A stretch of DNA of 64,000 nt from Brevibacillus sp. DP1.3A (GTDB taxonomy: Bacteria; Bacillota; Bacilli; Brevibacillales; Brevibacillaceae). The DNA is taken from contig NZ_CP085876.1 of NCBI RefSeq assembly GCF_013284245.2, positions 3,641,001 through 3,705,000 on the forward strand, written 5' to 3'. Below the pieces are notes generated by a model. The model made no database searches. It was not told the origin of the DNA and worked only from the letters and a program-made list of their open reading frames with translations. A program made the translations under genes and the position numbers. Shown in pieces: positions 45,119 to 54,074 of this stretch (the stretch's first letter is position 1; each line of letters opens with the position of its first letter).

Positions 45119-45490
45119 ATGTCTGCTTCAGCAGAAAAGGTGGATGTATTTCAAGCGATCGCTGACCCTACTCGTCGAGAAGTACTTCGCTTGCTAGCTG
45201 AAAAAGAATTGCCTATCTCTGCCATTACCTCTCATTTCCCCATAAGCCGAACTGCTGTGGTTAAGCATCTTCATATACTTGCTGACGCAGATTTGGTTAC
45301 GGGACATAAGGTAGGTCGCGAGAAAATCTATCGGTTGCATCCCGGTCCCCTGACAGAAGTAAAGCAGTGGCTATCCTTTTACGAGCAGTTTTGGAACAAT
45401 AAGCTATCTATGTTGAAGCATCTGGTGGAAACCGATGGCGATACGGCATTAACTGTCGTGCAATCGGAACCGGATCAAAAAAGAAAATAG
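45119..45490 (+). CDS. ArsR family transcriptional regulator
   Basis: 123 residues, winged helix: FQAIADPTRREVLRLL, SAITSHFPISRTAVVKHLHIL and a KVGREKIYRL wing. No cysteine metal site, so it is not a metal sensor of the ArsR/SmtB type but belongs to the branch linked to SRPBCC genes. It starts directly after the stop of the SRPBCC gene and would be translationally coupled. It probably represses its own operon at 44604-44656. Confidence 0.92.
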   Translation: MSASAEKVDVFQAIADPTRREVLRLLAEKELPISAITSHFPISRTAVVKHLHILADADLVTGHKVGREKIYRLHPGPLTEVKQWLSFYEQFWNNKLSMLKHLVETDGDTALTVVQSEPDQKRK

Positions 45491-45504
45491 CTTATCATGA
45501 CCTT

Positions 45505-45545
45505 CCCTCTTGCTCGATTGACCCAAGATCAAGAGGGTTTTCTTT
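45505..45545 (+). terminator. Terminator of the SRPBCC-ArsR unit
   Basis: CCCTCTTG/CAAGAGGG stem with a 17-nt loop and a following TTTTCTTT. Confidence 0.78.
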
Positions 45546-45564
45546 AATCAGGCATTTCTTATGC

Positions 45565-45592
45565 AAAAAGACTGCCGATTGCTCGACAGTCT
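45565..45592 (-). terminator. Terminator of the lipoprotein gene
   Basis: AGACTG...CAGTCT stem (extended by CGA/TCG) followed on the minus strand by TTTTTGC, 12 nt past the stop of the lipoprotein gene. Confidence 0.75.
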
Positions 45593-45603
45593 GGGTAGTT
45601 GGC

Positions 45604-46179
45604 TTACTTATTCAACAGCTCAGTCAGTTCAGTGGATTCGGTCATGTGCAACGGTGCCGTTCCATAAGCTTTGCCATCTTCTGAATCAAACATATGGTTT
45701 TTGTTGTCTCCGCTCAATACGAAGAACAGTGTCTTCGCCTTTACTTCTGCTTTGTTATCTGTACCAACAGTCGCTGGCAAAGTGTTTGTCGTTACTTCAG
45801 CGTAGTTGAATTCAACTGCCAAAGCCTCTTTCTTGTCCTTCTCCACCGCTTGGGTGCTGTCATCAAAACGCATGAGGTCCGCAGGTGTTTCAAAACGTTT
45901 ATTCATGAGCGCAAAAATTTCCTTGAACTTATCATCTTCCGGCTTCAGGGATGTTTTTTCCCCTTGCTTGTATACAACGATTTCTTGTGGAGCAACGATC
46001 ACCTGTTGCTCTTCTTTTTTCGCTTCTTCAGGTTTTTGCGTAGTTGCTTCACCCGCTGGTTGTTGGGTACCTGTTGCCGCTTGATTTTGATTTGCTGGTT
46101 GCTCTGCCGTTTGCGTGTTGCCGCAAGCAGTCAGGACTGCTAACAGAAGTGCAGCTGGGATCAATGTAGACTTTTTCAT
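45604..46179 (-). CDS. Putative lipoprotein
   Basis: 191 residues. Signal peptide with lipobox LTAC (Cys at about residue 19), then a low-complexity Gln/Thr/Ala/Pro/Glu linker to about residue 60 and a C-terminal domain of about 120 residues of unknown function (KFKEIFALMNKRFETP, then LFFVLSGDNKNHMF). Anchored to the outer face of the membrane. AAAGGTGG precedes the ATG. It appears monocistronic. The terminal GKAYGTAPLHM region suggests a small beta-rich binding domain, but I do not recognise the family. Confidence 0.8.
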   Translation of the reverse strand: MKKSTLIPAALLLAVLTACGNTQTAEQPANQNQAATGTQQPAGEATTQKPEEAKKEEQQVIVAPQEIVVYKQGEKTSLKPEDDKFKEIFALMNKRFETPADLMRFDDSTQAVEKDKKEALAVEFNYAEVTTNTLPATVGTDNKAEVKAKTLFFVLSGDNKNHMFDSEDGKAYGTAPLHMTESTELTELLNK

Positions 46180-46354
46180 GGTTGAGGACCACCTTTTCCA
46201 TATTCTCTCTCCACTATTTTACTCGTGTAATAGAAATAAGGGCGATCGCGAATAATCACGAACACGCCCGTGCCGTTACTGATACGTGGAGTGCTATTAA
46301 CCCAAGCATTATATTACATATGGATATGAATAGCAAATTACCACTTATTGATTC

Positions 46355-47710
46355 TTACTTTGAAAGCTCCCCTAATCGATGAATCACATGGCATGTACAT
46401 GAAATGCCCTGATAAAAAAGGGCCACTTTCATATTTTCATTCGGTGCATGATTCGCCTCATCTGCATTCGCATACGGGACCATCACGGATGGGACTCCGA
46501 GAATCTGGGTCCAGACATAATCGGGGAGGCTCCCGCCGACTCCAGGTACAAGAAGAGGATCTACTCTGTACGCATCTCTGACTGCCTGTGTAACCACTTT
46601 CACGATCTCCAGTTCAGCAGAAGTACGAGAAGGTTTCATATCTCCTTGATGCAAAACCTCTATGGATGGATTGTGTTTTTTCACATGTTCGCAAAGCTTT
46701 TGAAAAATATCGTCTGGGTCTTGATCGATGACTAGCCGTATATCCATTTTCACACGCGCAGTAGCAGGAATAATCGTCTTGGATCCGTCTCCCCCGTATC
46801 CACTGTGAAAGCCGCAAATATTGAAAGTCGGTTCCAAGGATACCAAGCGATAAAAGGTTTCGGCGTCCGCTTCGATATCTGGATATCCGATCTGCTCGAT
46901 TAACACCTCCCGTTCAAAAGGAAGCTTGCGAAGCAAATCCAGCTCATAGGGAGTCGGTTGGCGGATGTTATCGTAAAATCCTTCGATTAGCACCCTCCCC
47001 TGCTCATCACGCATCGTTTTTAACAAGTCAATTAGCATCCATGCCGGATTGGGTGCGATGTTTCCCATATTTCCCGAATGATGATCCCATTTTGCTCCGT
47101 GTGCTACCAGTTCGACACCAAGAATACCCCTGACACCTAACTCAACAGAAGGAATACCGCTTCCATGCATGGGCCCATCTGATGTGTAAACAAGGTCACA
47201 TGCCAATAGCTCTTTATTCTCTTCAACGAAAGTAGCGAGATGAGGACTACTGTTTTCCTCCTCCCCTTCAAGTACCAGCTTCACATTGACTGGCAACTCA
47301 CCAAAGCTGTCCAAATACGTTTGAATCGCAAGTACCTGAGCCATTAACTGACCTTTGTTGTCTCCTACTCCTCGACAATAAATCCTTCCGTCTCGTATGG
47401 TCGGTTCAAAGGGTGGCGACAGCCATTCCTCGAGCGGCTCAGGGGGCTGGACATCATAATGACCATAGATCAATACTGTGAATGCATTCTCAGCCTTTAT
47501 CCATTCTCCATATACAACAGGATGTCCCGCTGTTTCCATTAGGCGACTCTGTATCCCACATGCCTGCATCATCTCATTCAACAGCTCCGCACATTCTCGT
47601 ACGCCTACATTGGTTGTACTTATGCTTTTCTGTTTCAACAAGGCAAACAGTTGCTGTAAATAATGTTCTTTACGCTCCTCTATTAGACGCTGAACAGTAG
47701 CCAAGCTCAT
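46355..47710 (-). CDS. M20 family metallopeptidase (dipeptidase)
   Basis: 451 residues from the ATG 47710 with TAGGAGAG upstream. Di-zinc M20 landmarks: GHYDVQPP, RGVGDNKGQ, catalytic EGEEENSS, TSDGPMHG and a late His in NHAPNE. It would cleave dipeptides or short peptides in the cytoplasm. It lies 35 bp after the last gene of a peptide ABC importer and on the same strand, so it is probably the operon's processing enzyme. Its terminator is not obvious. Confidence 0.92.
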   Translation of the reverse strand: MSLATVQRLIEERKEHYLQQLFALLKQKSISTTNVGVRECAELLNEMMQACGIQSRLMETAGHPVVYGEWIKAENAFTVLIYGHYDVQPPEPLEEWLSPPFEPTIRDGRIYCRGVGDNKGQLMAQVLAIQTYLDSFGELPVNVKLVLEGEEENSSPHLATFVEENKELLACDLVYTSDGPMHGSGIPSVELGVRGILGVELVAHGAKWDHHSGNMGNIAPNPAWMLIDLLKTMRDEQGRVLIEGFYDNIRQPTPYELDLLRKLPFEREVLIEQIGYPDIEADAETFYRLVSLEPTFNICGFHSGYGGDGSKTIIPATARVKMDIRLVIDQDPDDIFQKLCEHVKKHNPSIEVLHQGDMKPSRTSAELEIVKVVTQAVRDAYRVDPLLVPGVGGSLPDYVWTQILGVPSVMVPYANADEANHAPNENMKVALFYQGISCTCHVIHRLGELSK

Positions 47711-47745
47711 GCTATATTCTCTCCTATCTATGGTTTCCTTTTTGA

Positions 47746-48711
47746 TCAGACATAGAGATGACAAGCCACACTATGTGAATCGGTCACTTGTTGCATATCT
47801 GGTCTGATTACTTTGCATATCTCCATCACATTCGGACATCTACTGGCAAAAGCGCAGCCCAGTGGAGAGTTGGCTGGTGAAGGCACGTCCCCTTGCAAAA
47901 TGATTCGTTCCTTCCTCAATCGGGGATCTGCCACTGGGATGGCGGATAACAACGTCTTGGTATAAGGGTGTAAAGGATTGGCGTACAATTGTTCCGTTGT
48001 CGCAAGCTCCGCCATTCTCCCTAAATACATGACTCCGACACGATTGCATATATGCCGAACTACCCCGAGATCATGGGAAATGAACAAGTAAGTCAGTTGA
48101 AATTCTTCTTGTAAATCCTGCATGAGATTTAAGATTTGCGACTGGATCGATACATCTAGTGCAGAGACGGGTTCATCAGCCACTACTAGCTGTGGTTGAA
48201 GAATCAGTGCACGAGCAATGCCAATTCGTTGCCGCTGCCCTCCCGAAAATTCATGAGCATACCGCTCAGCATACGTGCGATTTAACCCGCAAACCTCCAT
48301 CATATGATGTACTTTTTCCAAACGCTGATGTTCATCACCCAATCTATGGGCTTTTAGCGGCTCATCCAGAATTTCCTTTACCGTCAATCGTGGATTAAGC
48401 GACGAGAATGGATCTTGGAACACCATTTGAAAATGCTTGCGCTGTTGCCTCAGTTCACTCGCTGATAAGGAGGACAGACTCCTGCCTGCAAAGCTGATAT
48501 CCCCTGAAGTTGGTTTTATCAGTTGCAAAATCGCCCTGCCCATCGTCGATTTTCCACATCCGGATTCTCCTACTAGCCCGAGCGTCTCTCCTTGTTTAAT
48601 GGTCAAAGAAACATGATCGACGGCCTTCACTACACTCTTCGTTTTTTGCAGCAGCTTGCTCTTCCCTGGATAAAACACCTGTAACTGTTGTACTTCTACT
48701 AAAGGGTCCAT
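47746..48711 (-). CDS. Peptide ABC transporter ATP-binding protein, OppF/DppF-like
   Basis: 321 residues from the ATG 48711 with GGGAGGTG upstream; the longer frame overlaps the previous gene without a ribosome binding site. Walker [10 protein letters not shown], signature FSGGQRQR, Walker B LVVADEPVSALD, and the C-terminal oligopeptide-importer extension with the cysteine-containing block CAFASRCPNV...C that holds a Fe-S or zinc site in this family. It powers uptake with its OppD-like partner encoded 19 bp upstream. Confidence 0.94.
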   Translation of the reverse strand: MDPLVEVQQLQVFYPGKSKLLQKTKSVVKAVDHVSLTIKQGETLGLVGESGCGKSTMGRAILQLIKPTSGDISFAGRSLSSLSASELRQQRKHFQMVFQDPFSSLNPRLTVKEILDEPLKAHRLGDEHQRLEKVHHMMEVCGLNRTYAERYAHEFSGGQRQRIGIARALILQPQLVVADEPVSALDVSIQSQILNLMQDLQEEFQLTYLFISHDLGVVRHICNRVGVMYLGRMAELATTEQLYANPLHPYTKTLLSAIPVADPRLRKERIILQGDVPSPANSPLGCAFASRCPNVMEICKVIRPDMQQVTDSHSVACHLYV

Positions 48712-48730
48712 CCCAACACCTCCCGTTCTC

Positions 48731-49696
48731 CTAGGCATGTAACCAGCAGCGGCAAGTATGCTTATTGCCGACCGAAACGATCGCGGGGTCTTCCCCCCAG
48801 CAACGGTCAATAACACGATCGCACCGTTCTGCAAAGCGACAACCCTTGGTGATCGACCCTGCTGGCGGGACTTGCCCTTTGATCGTATATAAGCGGCTTC
48901 TCTTTTCTACTGAAGAGGGCATGGATTGCAGCAGACCAATGGTATAAGGATGCTTAGGATTATGGAATAAATCATCGACGTCAGCTTCTTCCACGACTTC
49001 TCCTGCATACATCACCAGAACGCGATCACACATCTCAGCGACCACCCCCAGGTCATGAGTGATTAGCATGATGGCTGTGTTTTCTTTTTCTTGCAATTTT
49101 TTCATCAGGCCTAAGATTTGCAATTGAATCGTTACGTCCAGCGCCGTTGTTGGTTCATCCGCAATCAACAGCTTTGGCTGGCATGCCATCCCAATCGCAA
49201 TCATTACCCGTTGCCGCATTCCACCCGACAATTCAAATGGATAGCTCCGGTAGATTTGCTCAGCACGGGATATACCGACGCGCTTTAGCATCTCGATGGA
49301 TTGTTCTTTTGCTTCCTGTTTGGATGCGCACGTATGCAGTAGAATAATCTCATCGATTTGTCGGCCGATCGTAAAAACAGGGTTTAAGGAGGTCATCGGC
49401 TCCTGGAAAATCATCGAGATCTCGTTTCCTCGGACCACACGCATTTCTTCCTCGGAGAGTTGGGTCAAATCCCTGTTGTTATAAACGATTTGTCCATTCG
49501 TAATGCGGCCGGGTGGGCTGATCAGGCGCATGATCGATAGGGACGTGATGCTTTTACCGCAACCGGATTCTCCAACGATCCCCAAGGTTTCACCCGCATG
49601 AACAATAAAGGAAATACCGTTAACGACAGTTATCTCTTCCATTTCTTTCTTAAAAGAAACCTGTAACTGGTTGACCTCTAAAATAGGCGTATTCAT
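48731..49696 (-). CDS. Peptide ABC transporter ATP-binding protein, OppD/DppD-like
   Basis: 321 residues. Walker [10 protein letters not shown], signature LSGGMRQR, Walker [13 protein letters not shown] and the C-terminal [15 protein letters not shown] cysteine block of the family. It lies 10 bp after the OppC-like permease gene and pairs with the OppF-like ATPase as the heterodimeric motor of a peptide importer. Confidence 0.94.
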   Translation of the reverse strand: MNTPILEVNQLQVSFKKEMEEITVVNGISFIVHAGETLGIVGESGCGKSITSLSIMRLISPPGRITNGQIVYNNRDLTQLSEEEMRVVRGNEISMIFQEPMTSLNPVFTIGRQIDEIILLHTCASKQEAKEQSIEMLKRVGISRAEQIYRSYPFELSGGMRQRVMIAIGMACQPKLLIADEPTTALDVTIQLQILGLMKKLQEKENTAIMLITHDLGVVAEMCDRVLVMYAGEVVEEADVDDLFHNPKHPYTIGLLQSMPSSVEKRSRLYTIKGQVPPAGSITKGCRFAERCDRVIDRCWGEDPAIVSVGNKHTCRCWLHA

Positions 49697-49706
49697 TCGT
49701 TTACTT

Positions 49707-51251
49707 CTACTCCTTTAGCTTGGGATCGAGCGTGTCTCGCAGACCATCGCCAAACAAATTGAAGCAGACGACAGTCAGTACAATGGCGATCCCAGGAAAA
49801 AATGTTGGGTAGAAAAAATTCCGGCTGTTGTCTTTGGCTGCGCTCAACATCGCCCCCCATTCCGGAGCTGTTATGTCACCACCCAGACCGAGAAAGCTAA
49901 GAGCAGCACCAAGCAGAATCGCTGTACCAATTCTCATCGTCAAATAAACCATGACCACAGGAAGCATACCGGGCAAAATATGCCGTATGATAATCACAAA
50001 ATCCTGCACACCGATTGATTTAGCCGCTTCCACATACGTCATTTGCTTTAACGCTAAAGCACTCCCTCTGACGATGCGGATGAAGATGGGAACCGTAAAA
50101 ACTGCTACTGCAAAAATAATGTTAACCATCCCAGCCCCTAGCACGGCAATCACTGCGATCGCGAGCAATATCCCCGGAAACGCCAACAAAATATCGGTTA
50201 GACGCGTAATGATCGAGTCAATCCACCTTCCGTAATATCCAGCTAATAGGCCAAGCAGCGTCCCAATAACAGCACCGATCCCGACAGATACGAAACCAAT
50301 GAACAGTGTTTCACGAGTCCCAGCCAAGACACGACTGAAGATATCCCGATTTTGATGATCGGTTCCGAACCAGTGCAGTAGGGATGGCTGTTGATGTTTC
50401 CTGTTATCCATAATCGCGATATCCGTTTGATTAGGTTGGATTTGAACGAGTACAGGCTTTTGCATCGGTGTTTCAACAGCAATCGGAACAATGGTAGATA
50501 CGGGCCCGATGGATACTTTTACTTGTCCGATGCCTTGGCCTAGCGCGGTCACCACCCCATCTGGACTTACACGTATTACTTTTTCATCTGTCGATTGGTA
50601 ATGAATTTGCCCGTCTTCTTCCGATTGCTTTTTCTTAGCTGTTAAGAACCCGTTATTTTCATGAGAGTCAGTCTTACTCGCCCCCATTAATTGTTTCAGA
50701 TTGCTACGTATTTGTTCCAAACCGACCAGCTTATCACCGTTTGAAAGGGTGGCCTCCAGCTCAAGCTGTAAGATGTCCCCCTTCTTTACCTTGCCTGTCG
50801 GACCATGAAGTAGCAGCTGCGTGAGAATAGGTGGGGTGTCCTCTACAGAAACGTCGACCTGGATCTGAGTAGCGACATCTCCTTTGGCTATCAGCACGGT
50901 TGTGCTTCCTTGGCCGACTGGCGTTATGGTGATCGTGCCACTCGATTCACTGACCGAGGAAATCTGTCGGTTCGAACTTTGCAGCATAACCTCAGTCACA
51001 GGTCGTTCTGCTCCATCACTCATGATCCCGGTTATTTGAATCATTCCGGTCATATCATTCGTTCTGTCGATTCCCTTTTCCTCATACTGCTCTATTACCG
51101 GCCGATTCGGATCATATGGTGTGATCCATGGCCCTGCCAGACCTAGCAGAAAGATGCCGATTAATATCCAGAAGGCTACTACCGCCATCGTCTGTTTCTT
51201 GAACTTTTTCAAAAATAGCTGAAAGGGAGAGTGAGTATTCTGACTTTTCAT
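49707..51251 (-). CDS. OppC/DppC-like permease with extracellular Ig-like insertion
   Basis: 514 residues, about 200 more than usual for DppC/OppC. TM1 is at about 21-43, followed by PYDPN, and the family motif HWFGTDHQNRDIFSRV starts at 293. Between them lies an insertion of about 240 residues not seen in ordinary members. It contains two segments like bacterial Ig-like group 2 (BIG2) repeats: about 67-136 (TITITPVGQGSTTVLI) and about 143-260, the latter ending in STDEKVIRVSPDGVVTALGQG. The remainder is a normal permease with the EAAKSIG coupling loop. By topology the insert is outside the cell, where it could contact the binding protein, peptide or cell wall. It lies 17 bp after the OppB-like gene. 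Confidence 0.9.
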   Translation of the reverse strand: MKSQNTHSPFQLFLKKFKKQTMAVVAFWILIGIFLLGLAGPWITPYDPNRPVIEQYEEKGIDRTNDMTGMIQITGIMSDGAERPVTEVMLQSSNRQISSVSESSGTITITPVGQGSTTVLIAKGDVATQIQVDVSVEDTPPILTQLLLHGPTGKVKKGDILQLELEATLSNGDKLVGLEQIRSNLKQLMGASKTDSHENNGFLTAKKKQSEEDGQIHYQSTDEKVIRVSPDGVVTALGQGIGQVKVSIGPVSTIVPIAVETPMQKPVLVQIQPNQTDIAIMDNRKHQQPSLLHWFGTDHQNRDIFSRVLAGTRETLFIGFVSVGIGAVIGTLLGLLAGYYGRWIDSIITRLTDILLAFPGILLAIAVIAVLGAGMVNIIFAVAVFTVPIFIRIVRGSALALKQMTYVEAAKSIGVQDFVIIIRHILPGMLPVVMVYLTMRIGTAILLGAALSFLGLGGDITAPEWGAMLSAAKDNSRNFFYPTFFPGIAIVLTVVCFNLFGDGLRDTLDPKLKE

Positions 51252-51268
51252 TCGTCTGCTCCTCTTTG

Positions 51269-52189
51269 TTATTCATAACGTATTTGCGGATTCACAAGAC
51301 TGTAGCTGATATCTACAAGAAGATTGACGATGAGAAACTGGACGGAAAAGAGCAGAATGAGCGCTTGCATGGCCGGATAATCGCGAGCGAGAACGGAATC
51401 AATCAAATACGATCCCAGCCCTGGCCAGGCAAAAACTTGCTCAACTACGACTGCTCCTCCAAGCAAAAAGCCAAATTGCAACCCAGTCATCGTGATCACG
51501 GGAATCAGCGCATTACGCAATACATGCGTCCAAATGATGACTGACTCTCGCTGCCCTTTTGCCTTGGCTGTGCGTACAAAATCTTCCTGTAATACTTCAA
51601 GGACACTGGAGCGTGTAAAGCGGGCAATGATCGCAGACACTCCGAATCCTAGTGTTATCGACGGAAGCAGAAGGTGCGCAAAGGTTCCGCTGCCACTGGT
51701 TGGGAACCACCCCAACTGCACGGCAAACATTTGCATGAGCATGAGTCCGAACCAAAACTCCGGAATGCTAATGATCGTCGTGGTTGAGATAATCCCGATG
51801 CGATCCCAAATCGACTTGCGCCGAGCCGCTGAATAAATTCCGACAACCAGGCCTATAATCAGCGCCCAGAACATGGCGGCAAACGTTAATCCAAGCGTGT
51901 ATAAGAACCGCTTACCGATCTCGTCAGACACATTGGTCTTTGTTTTATAGGAAACACCGAAATCGCCGGACAAAATTTGCTGAAGATAACGACCGTACTG
52001 CACATAGAGTGGATCATGAAAGCCTAGATTCGCTTTTACTTTCTCATAGGTGGCCATATCCATTTCCGCACCGTACATGATGCGGATCGGGTCGCCAGGG
52101 GTAAGATGTACGAACAAAAAAGAAAGGATCGAGATGATCACTAAAATGGGAATCATGCCCAATATGCGACCAAAAATATATCTAGACAT
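51269..52189 (-). CDS. Peptide ABC transporter permease, OppB/DppB-like
   Basis: 306 residues, normal length. Six membrane helices, the N-terminal FVHLTPGDPIRIMYG motif of DppB/OppB proteins and the cytoplasmic coupling loop ...DFVRTAKAKGQ. It forms the membrane channel with the OppC-like protein. It lies 29 bp after the binding-protein gene. Confidence 0.95.
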   Translation of the reverse strand: MSRYIFGRILGMIPILVIISILSFLFVHLTPGDPIRIMYGAEMDMATYEKVKANLGFHDPLYVQYGRYLQQILSGDFGVSYKTKTNVSDEIGKRFLYTLGLTFAAMFWALIIGLVVGIYSAARRKSIWDRIGIISTTTIISIPEFWFGLMLMQMFAVQLGWFPTSGSGTFAHLLLPSITLGFGVSAIIARFTRSSVLEVLQEDFVRTAKAKGQRESVIIWTHVLRNALIPVITMTGLQFGFLLGGAVVVEQVFAWPGLGSYLIDSVLARDYPAMQALILLFSVQFLIVNLLVDISYSLVNPQIRYE

Positions 52190-52218
52190 TTCCTACACCT
52201 TCTCTTTAGAAAACTAAC

Positions 52219-53835
52219 TTATTGTTTGTATGCAGCCTGGAGACGAACTGTATCAAGAGTAACCCCAACATCCAAGACATTTTTCCGTTTTGCGATCACC
52301 ACATCCGGGACGTACAGGAATATCCATGGAGCCTCATCCATGATAACTTTTTGTGCTTCGATGTATTTTTTCTGTGCCATGCTGTTGTCCGTTGCTTTTA
52401 ATGCTTCATTTAGCAGCTGATCGACTTGTTGGTTCTGATAATAGCCAGAGTTATTATAGTTCGGTGGAATTCTGTCAGAGGCAAAGTTTGGTCTCATTCC
52501 CCAATCCGCTTCCGCTGTACCCGTACCCCATCGCCCGATATAGAGATCCGTTCCCTCTCCGGCATCCAGCCTTTCAAATATCGTGCCGCTCTCGTAAGCT
52601 TGCACCTCTACTTTGATCCCTACAGCTTGTAGCTGCATCTTGATATTTTCAGCAATCGCGACGAATTCCGTTGAATTGCGCGTCCACAACGTAGCTGCGA
52701 AACCATCTGGATAACCCGCTTCCGTCAATAGTTGTTTCGCTTTGTCAACGTTGTACGGATAGCCTTGCTGTTTCGCGTAGCCTTTCACCAATGGCGAAAG
52801 CGGTGAGTCGGCAGCTGTGCCATATCCGTCAGCAACCTGACTAATCAACTGTTCTTTGTTTATCGCGTAGTTCATCGCCTGACGCACACGCTTGTCCTTG
52901 TACTTATCCAGCTTTGTATTCATACCGACATAAATCATATTGAGCGATGGACCAGAGTAAACATCCAGATTCGCGTCTTTCCCTATCGTTCGTGCATCCA
53001 GTGTCGGCAAACTTGTCACGATGTCTACTTCTCCAACTTTTAGCATATTGACCCTCGTACTCGCCTCCGTCACAGGCTTAAACAGAATCGCTGCTAGCTT
53101 TGCCGGTTTCTCTTTATCCCAGTAACCATCAAAAGCAACTACCTTCACAAACTGCCCGTTCTTCCATTCGAGGAATTGATACGGCCCAGTACCCACTGGA
53201 TTCCGGTCCAAATTGTATTTCGGATCATCGATCTTTTTTTGCAATTCTTTCAGCGATTTAAAGCTGGCTGAAGGATGTGCCATATAGGCTACCATCGCTG
53301 AGTTGGGTTCGTTCGCCGTAACCGTTATCGTGTACGGGTCTACGACGGTAACCTCCTTGATAAATCCAAAGAAGCTCGCTCTTGCCATGCCATTCTCCTT
53401 GTTGCGTACGTAATCCAGATTCTTTTTCACTACTTCTGCATCAAAGGGTGAACCGTCATGAAAAAAGATTCCTTTGCGTAAATGAAAAGTCAGAGAAGTT
53501 GCATCAGCGCTTAATTTGTAATCGGTTGCAAGTATAGGGACAACCTCCCCATTTTCATCCAGCGTAAGCAGTCCTTCGAACATCGTGGACAAAATGTGTA
53601 GCGTGTTGCTATCCGTGGAATTCCAAGGATCAAGTGAGGTGGCCTCCGCTTCAAGAGCCACTATTAATTCCGCATTTCGTACTGCCTTTGCTGGTACTTC
53701 TTGTTGTTGAGCATTTCCAGGCGCTGGTCCGCTTGTTGGCGGGGGTTGACCAGAATTGCTCGTACAGGCAGATAGCATGGCTGTTGCCATCAAAAAGCTG
53801 ACTGTGAGTAAGCTCACTCTTCTTCTCATCTGCAC
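52219..53835 (-). CDS. Peptide ABC transporter substrate-binding lipoprotein, OppA/GsiB-like
   Basis: 538 residues from a GTG with GGGAGAG at 8 nt; an ATG two codons later is an alternative. Signal peptide with lipobox LSAC, a short Pro/Gly-rich linker, then a family 5 solute-binding protein (LDPWNSTDSNTLHILSTMFEGL, VKKNLDYV, VGTGPY, VRQAMNYAINKE). Captures peptides outside the cell for the OppBC permease. First gene of an operon with permeases, ATPases and an M20 peptidase, under a sigma-54 promoter. Actual ligand unknown; sequence style is close to dipeptide/glutathione-type binding proteins. Confidence 0.94.
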   Translation of the reverse strand: MQMRRRVSLLTVSFLMATAMLSACTSNSGQPPPTSGPAPGNAQQQEVPAKAVRNAELIVALEAEATSLDPWNSTDSNTLHILSTMFEGLLTLDENGEVVPILATDYKLSADATSLTFHLRKGIFFHDGSPFDAEVVKKNLDYVRNKENGMARASFFGFIKEVTVVDPYTITVTANEPNSAMVAYMAHPSASFKSLKELQKKIDDPKYNLDRNPVGTGPYQFLEWKNGQFVKVVAFDGYWDKEKPAKLAAILFKPVTEASTRVNMLKVGEVDIVTSLPTLDARTIGKDANLDVYSGPSLNMIYVGMNTKLDKYKDKRVRQAMNYAINKEQLISQVADGYGTAADSPLSPLVKGYAKQQGYPYNVDKAKQLLTEAGYPDGFAATLWTRNSTEFVAIAENIKMQLQAVGIKVEVQAYESGTIFERLDAGEGTDLYIGRWGTGTAEADWGMRPNFASDRIPPNYNNSGYYQNQQVDQLLNEALKATDNSMAQKKYIEAQKVIMDEAPWIFLYVPDVVIAKRKNVLDVGVTLDTVRLQAAYKQ

Positions 53836-53883
53836 GTAAATCTCTCCCCTTTCTATCAATGAAGTGAAACTACTGAATTAATT

Positions 53884-53899
53884 AGCATGATCTATGCCA
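53884..53899 (-). promoter_or_regulatory. Sigma-54 (-24/-12) promoter of the peptide importer operon
   Basis: The minus strand reads TGGCATAGATCATGCT, matching TGGCAC-N5-TTGCW with the essential GG (53897-53898) and GC (53885-53886) at correct spacing. It is 49 bp upstream of the binding-protein start. A sigma-54 activator gene is divergent next to it. Confidence 0.78.
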
Positions 53900-53991
53900 A
53901 AAAAATAGGCAGCAGTCTATGCTGCTTCCTCGTCCTGAACCGTTGATATTTGCTGGTTTTCTCCATCAATTAATCGTGCAATGAAATACTA

Positions 53992-54063
53992 TTTGGTTTA
54001 CGATATAGAATATTCGGTTATTTCTTGCAATTAATTCAACCAAACACACCCAAATAACCAAAA
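53992..54063. promoter_or_regulatory. Upstream activator sites for the sigma-54 promoter
   Basis: Two TTYGGTT half sites (TTTGGTTT near 53992 and TTCGGTTATTT at 54013-54023) face two inverted copies (AACCAAAC 54038-54045 and AAATAACCAAAA 54052-54063). They lie roughly 100-170 bp upstream of the -24 element, the usual distance for enhancer-binding proteins. Confidence 0.5.
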
Positions 54064-54074
54064 GCGAGGAAGGC

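Noticed and set aside
53900-53930. Hairpin with T-run upstream of the sigma-54 promoter
   Set aside because: It resembles a minus-strand terminator, but no minus-strand gene lies upstream for it to terminate; mentioned only as a possible insulator.
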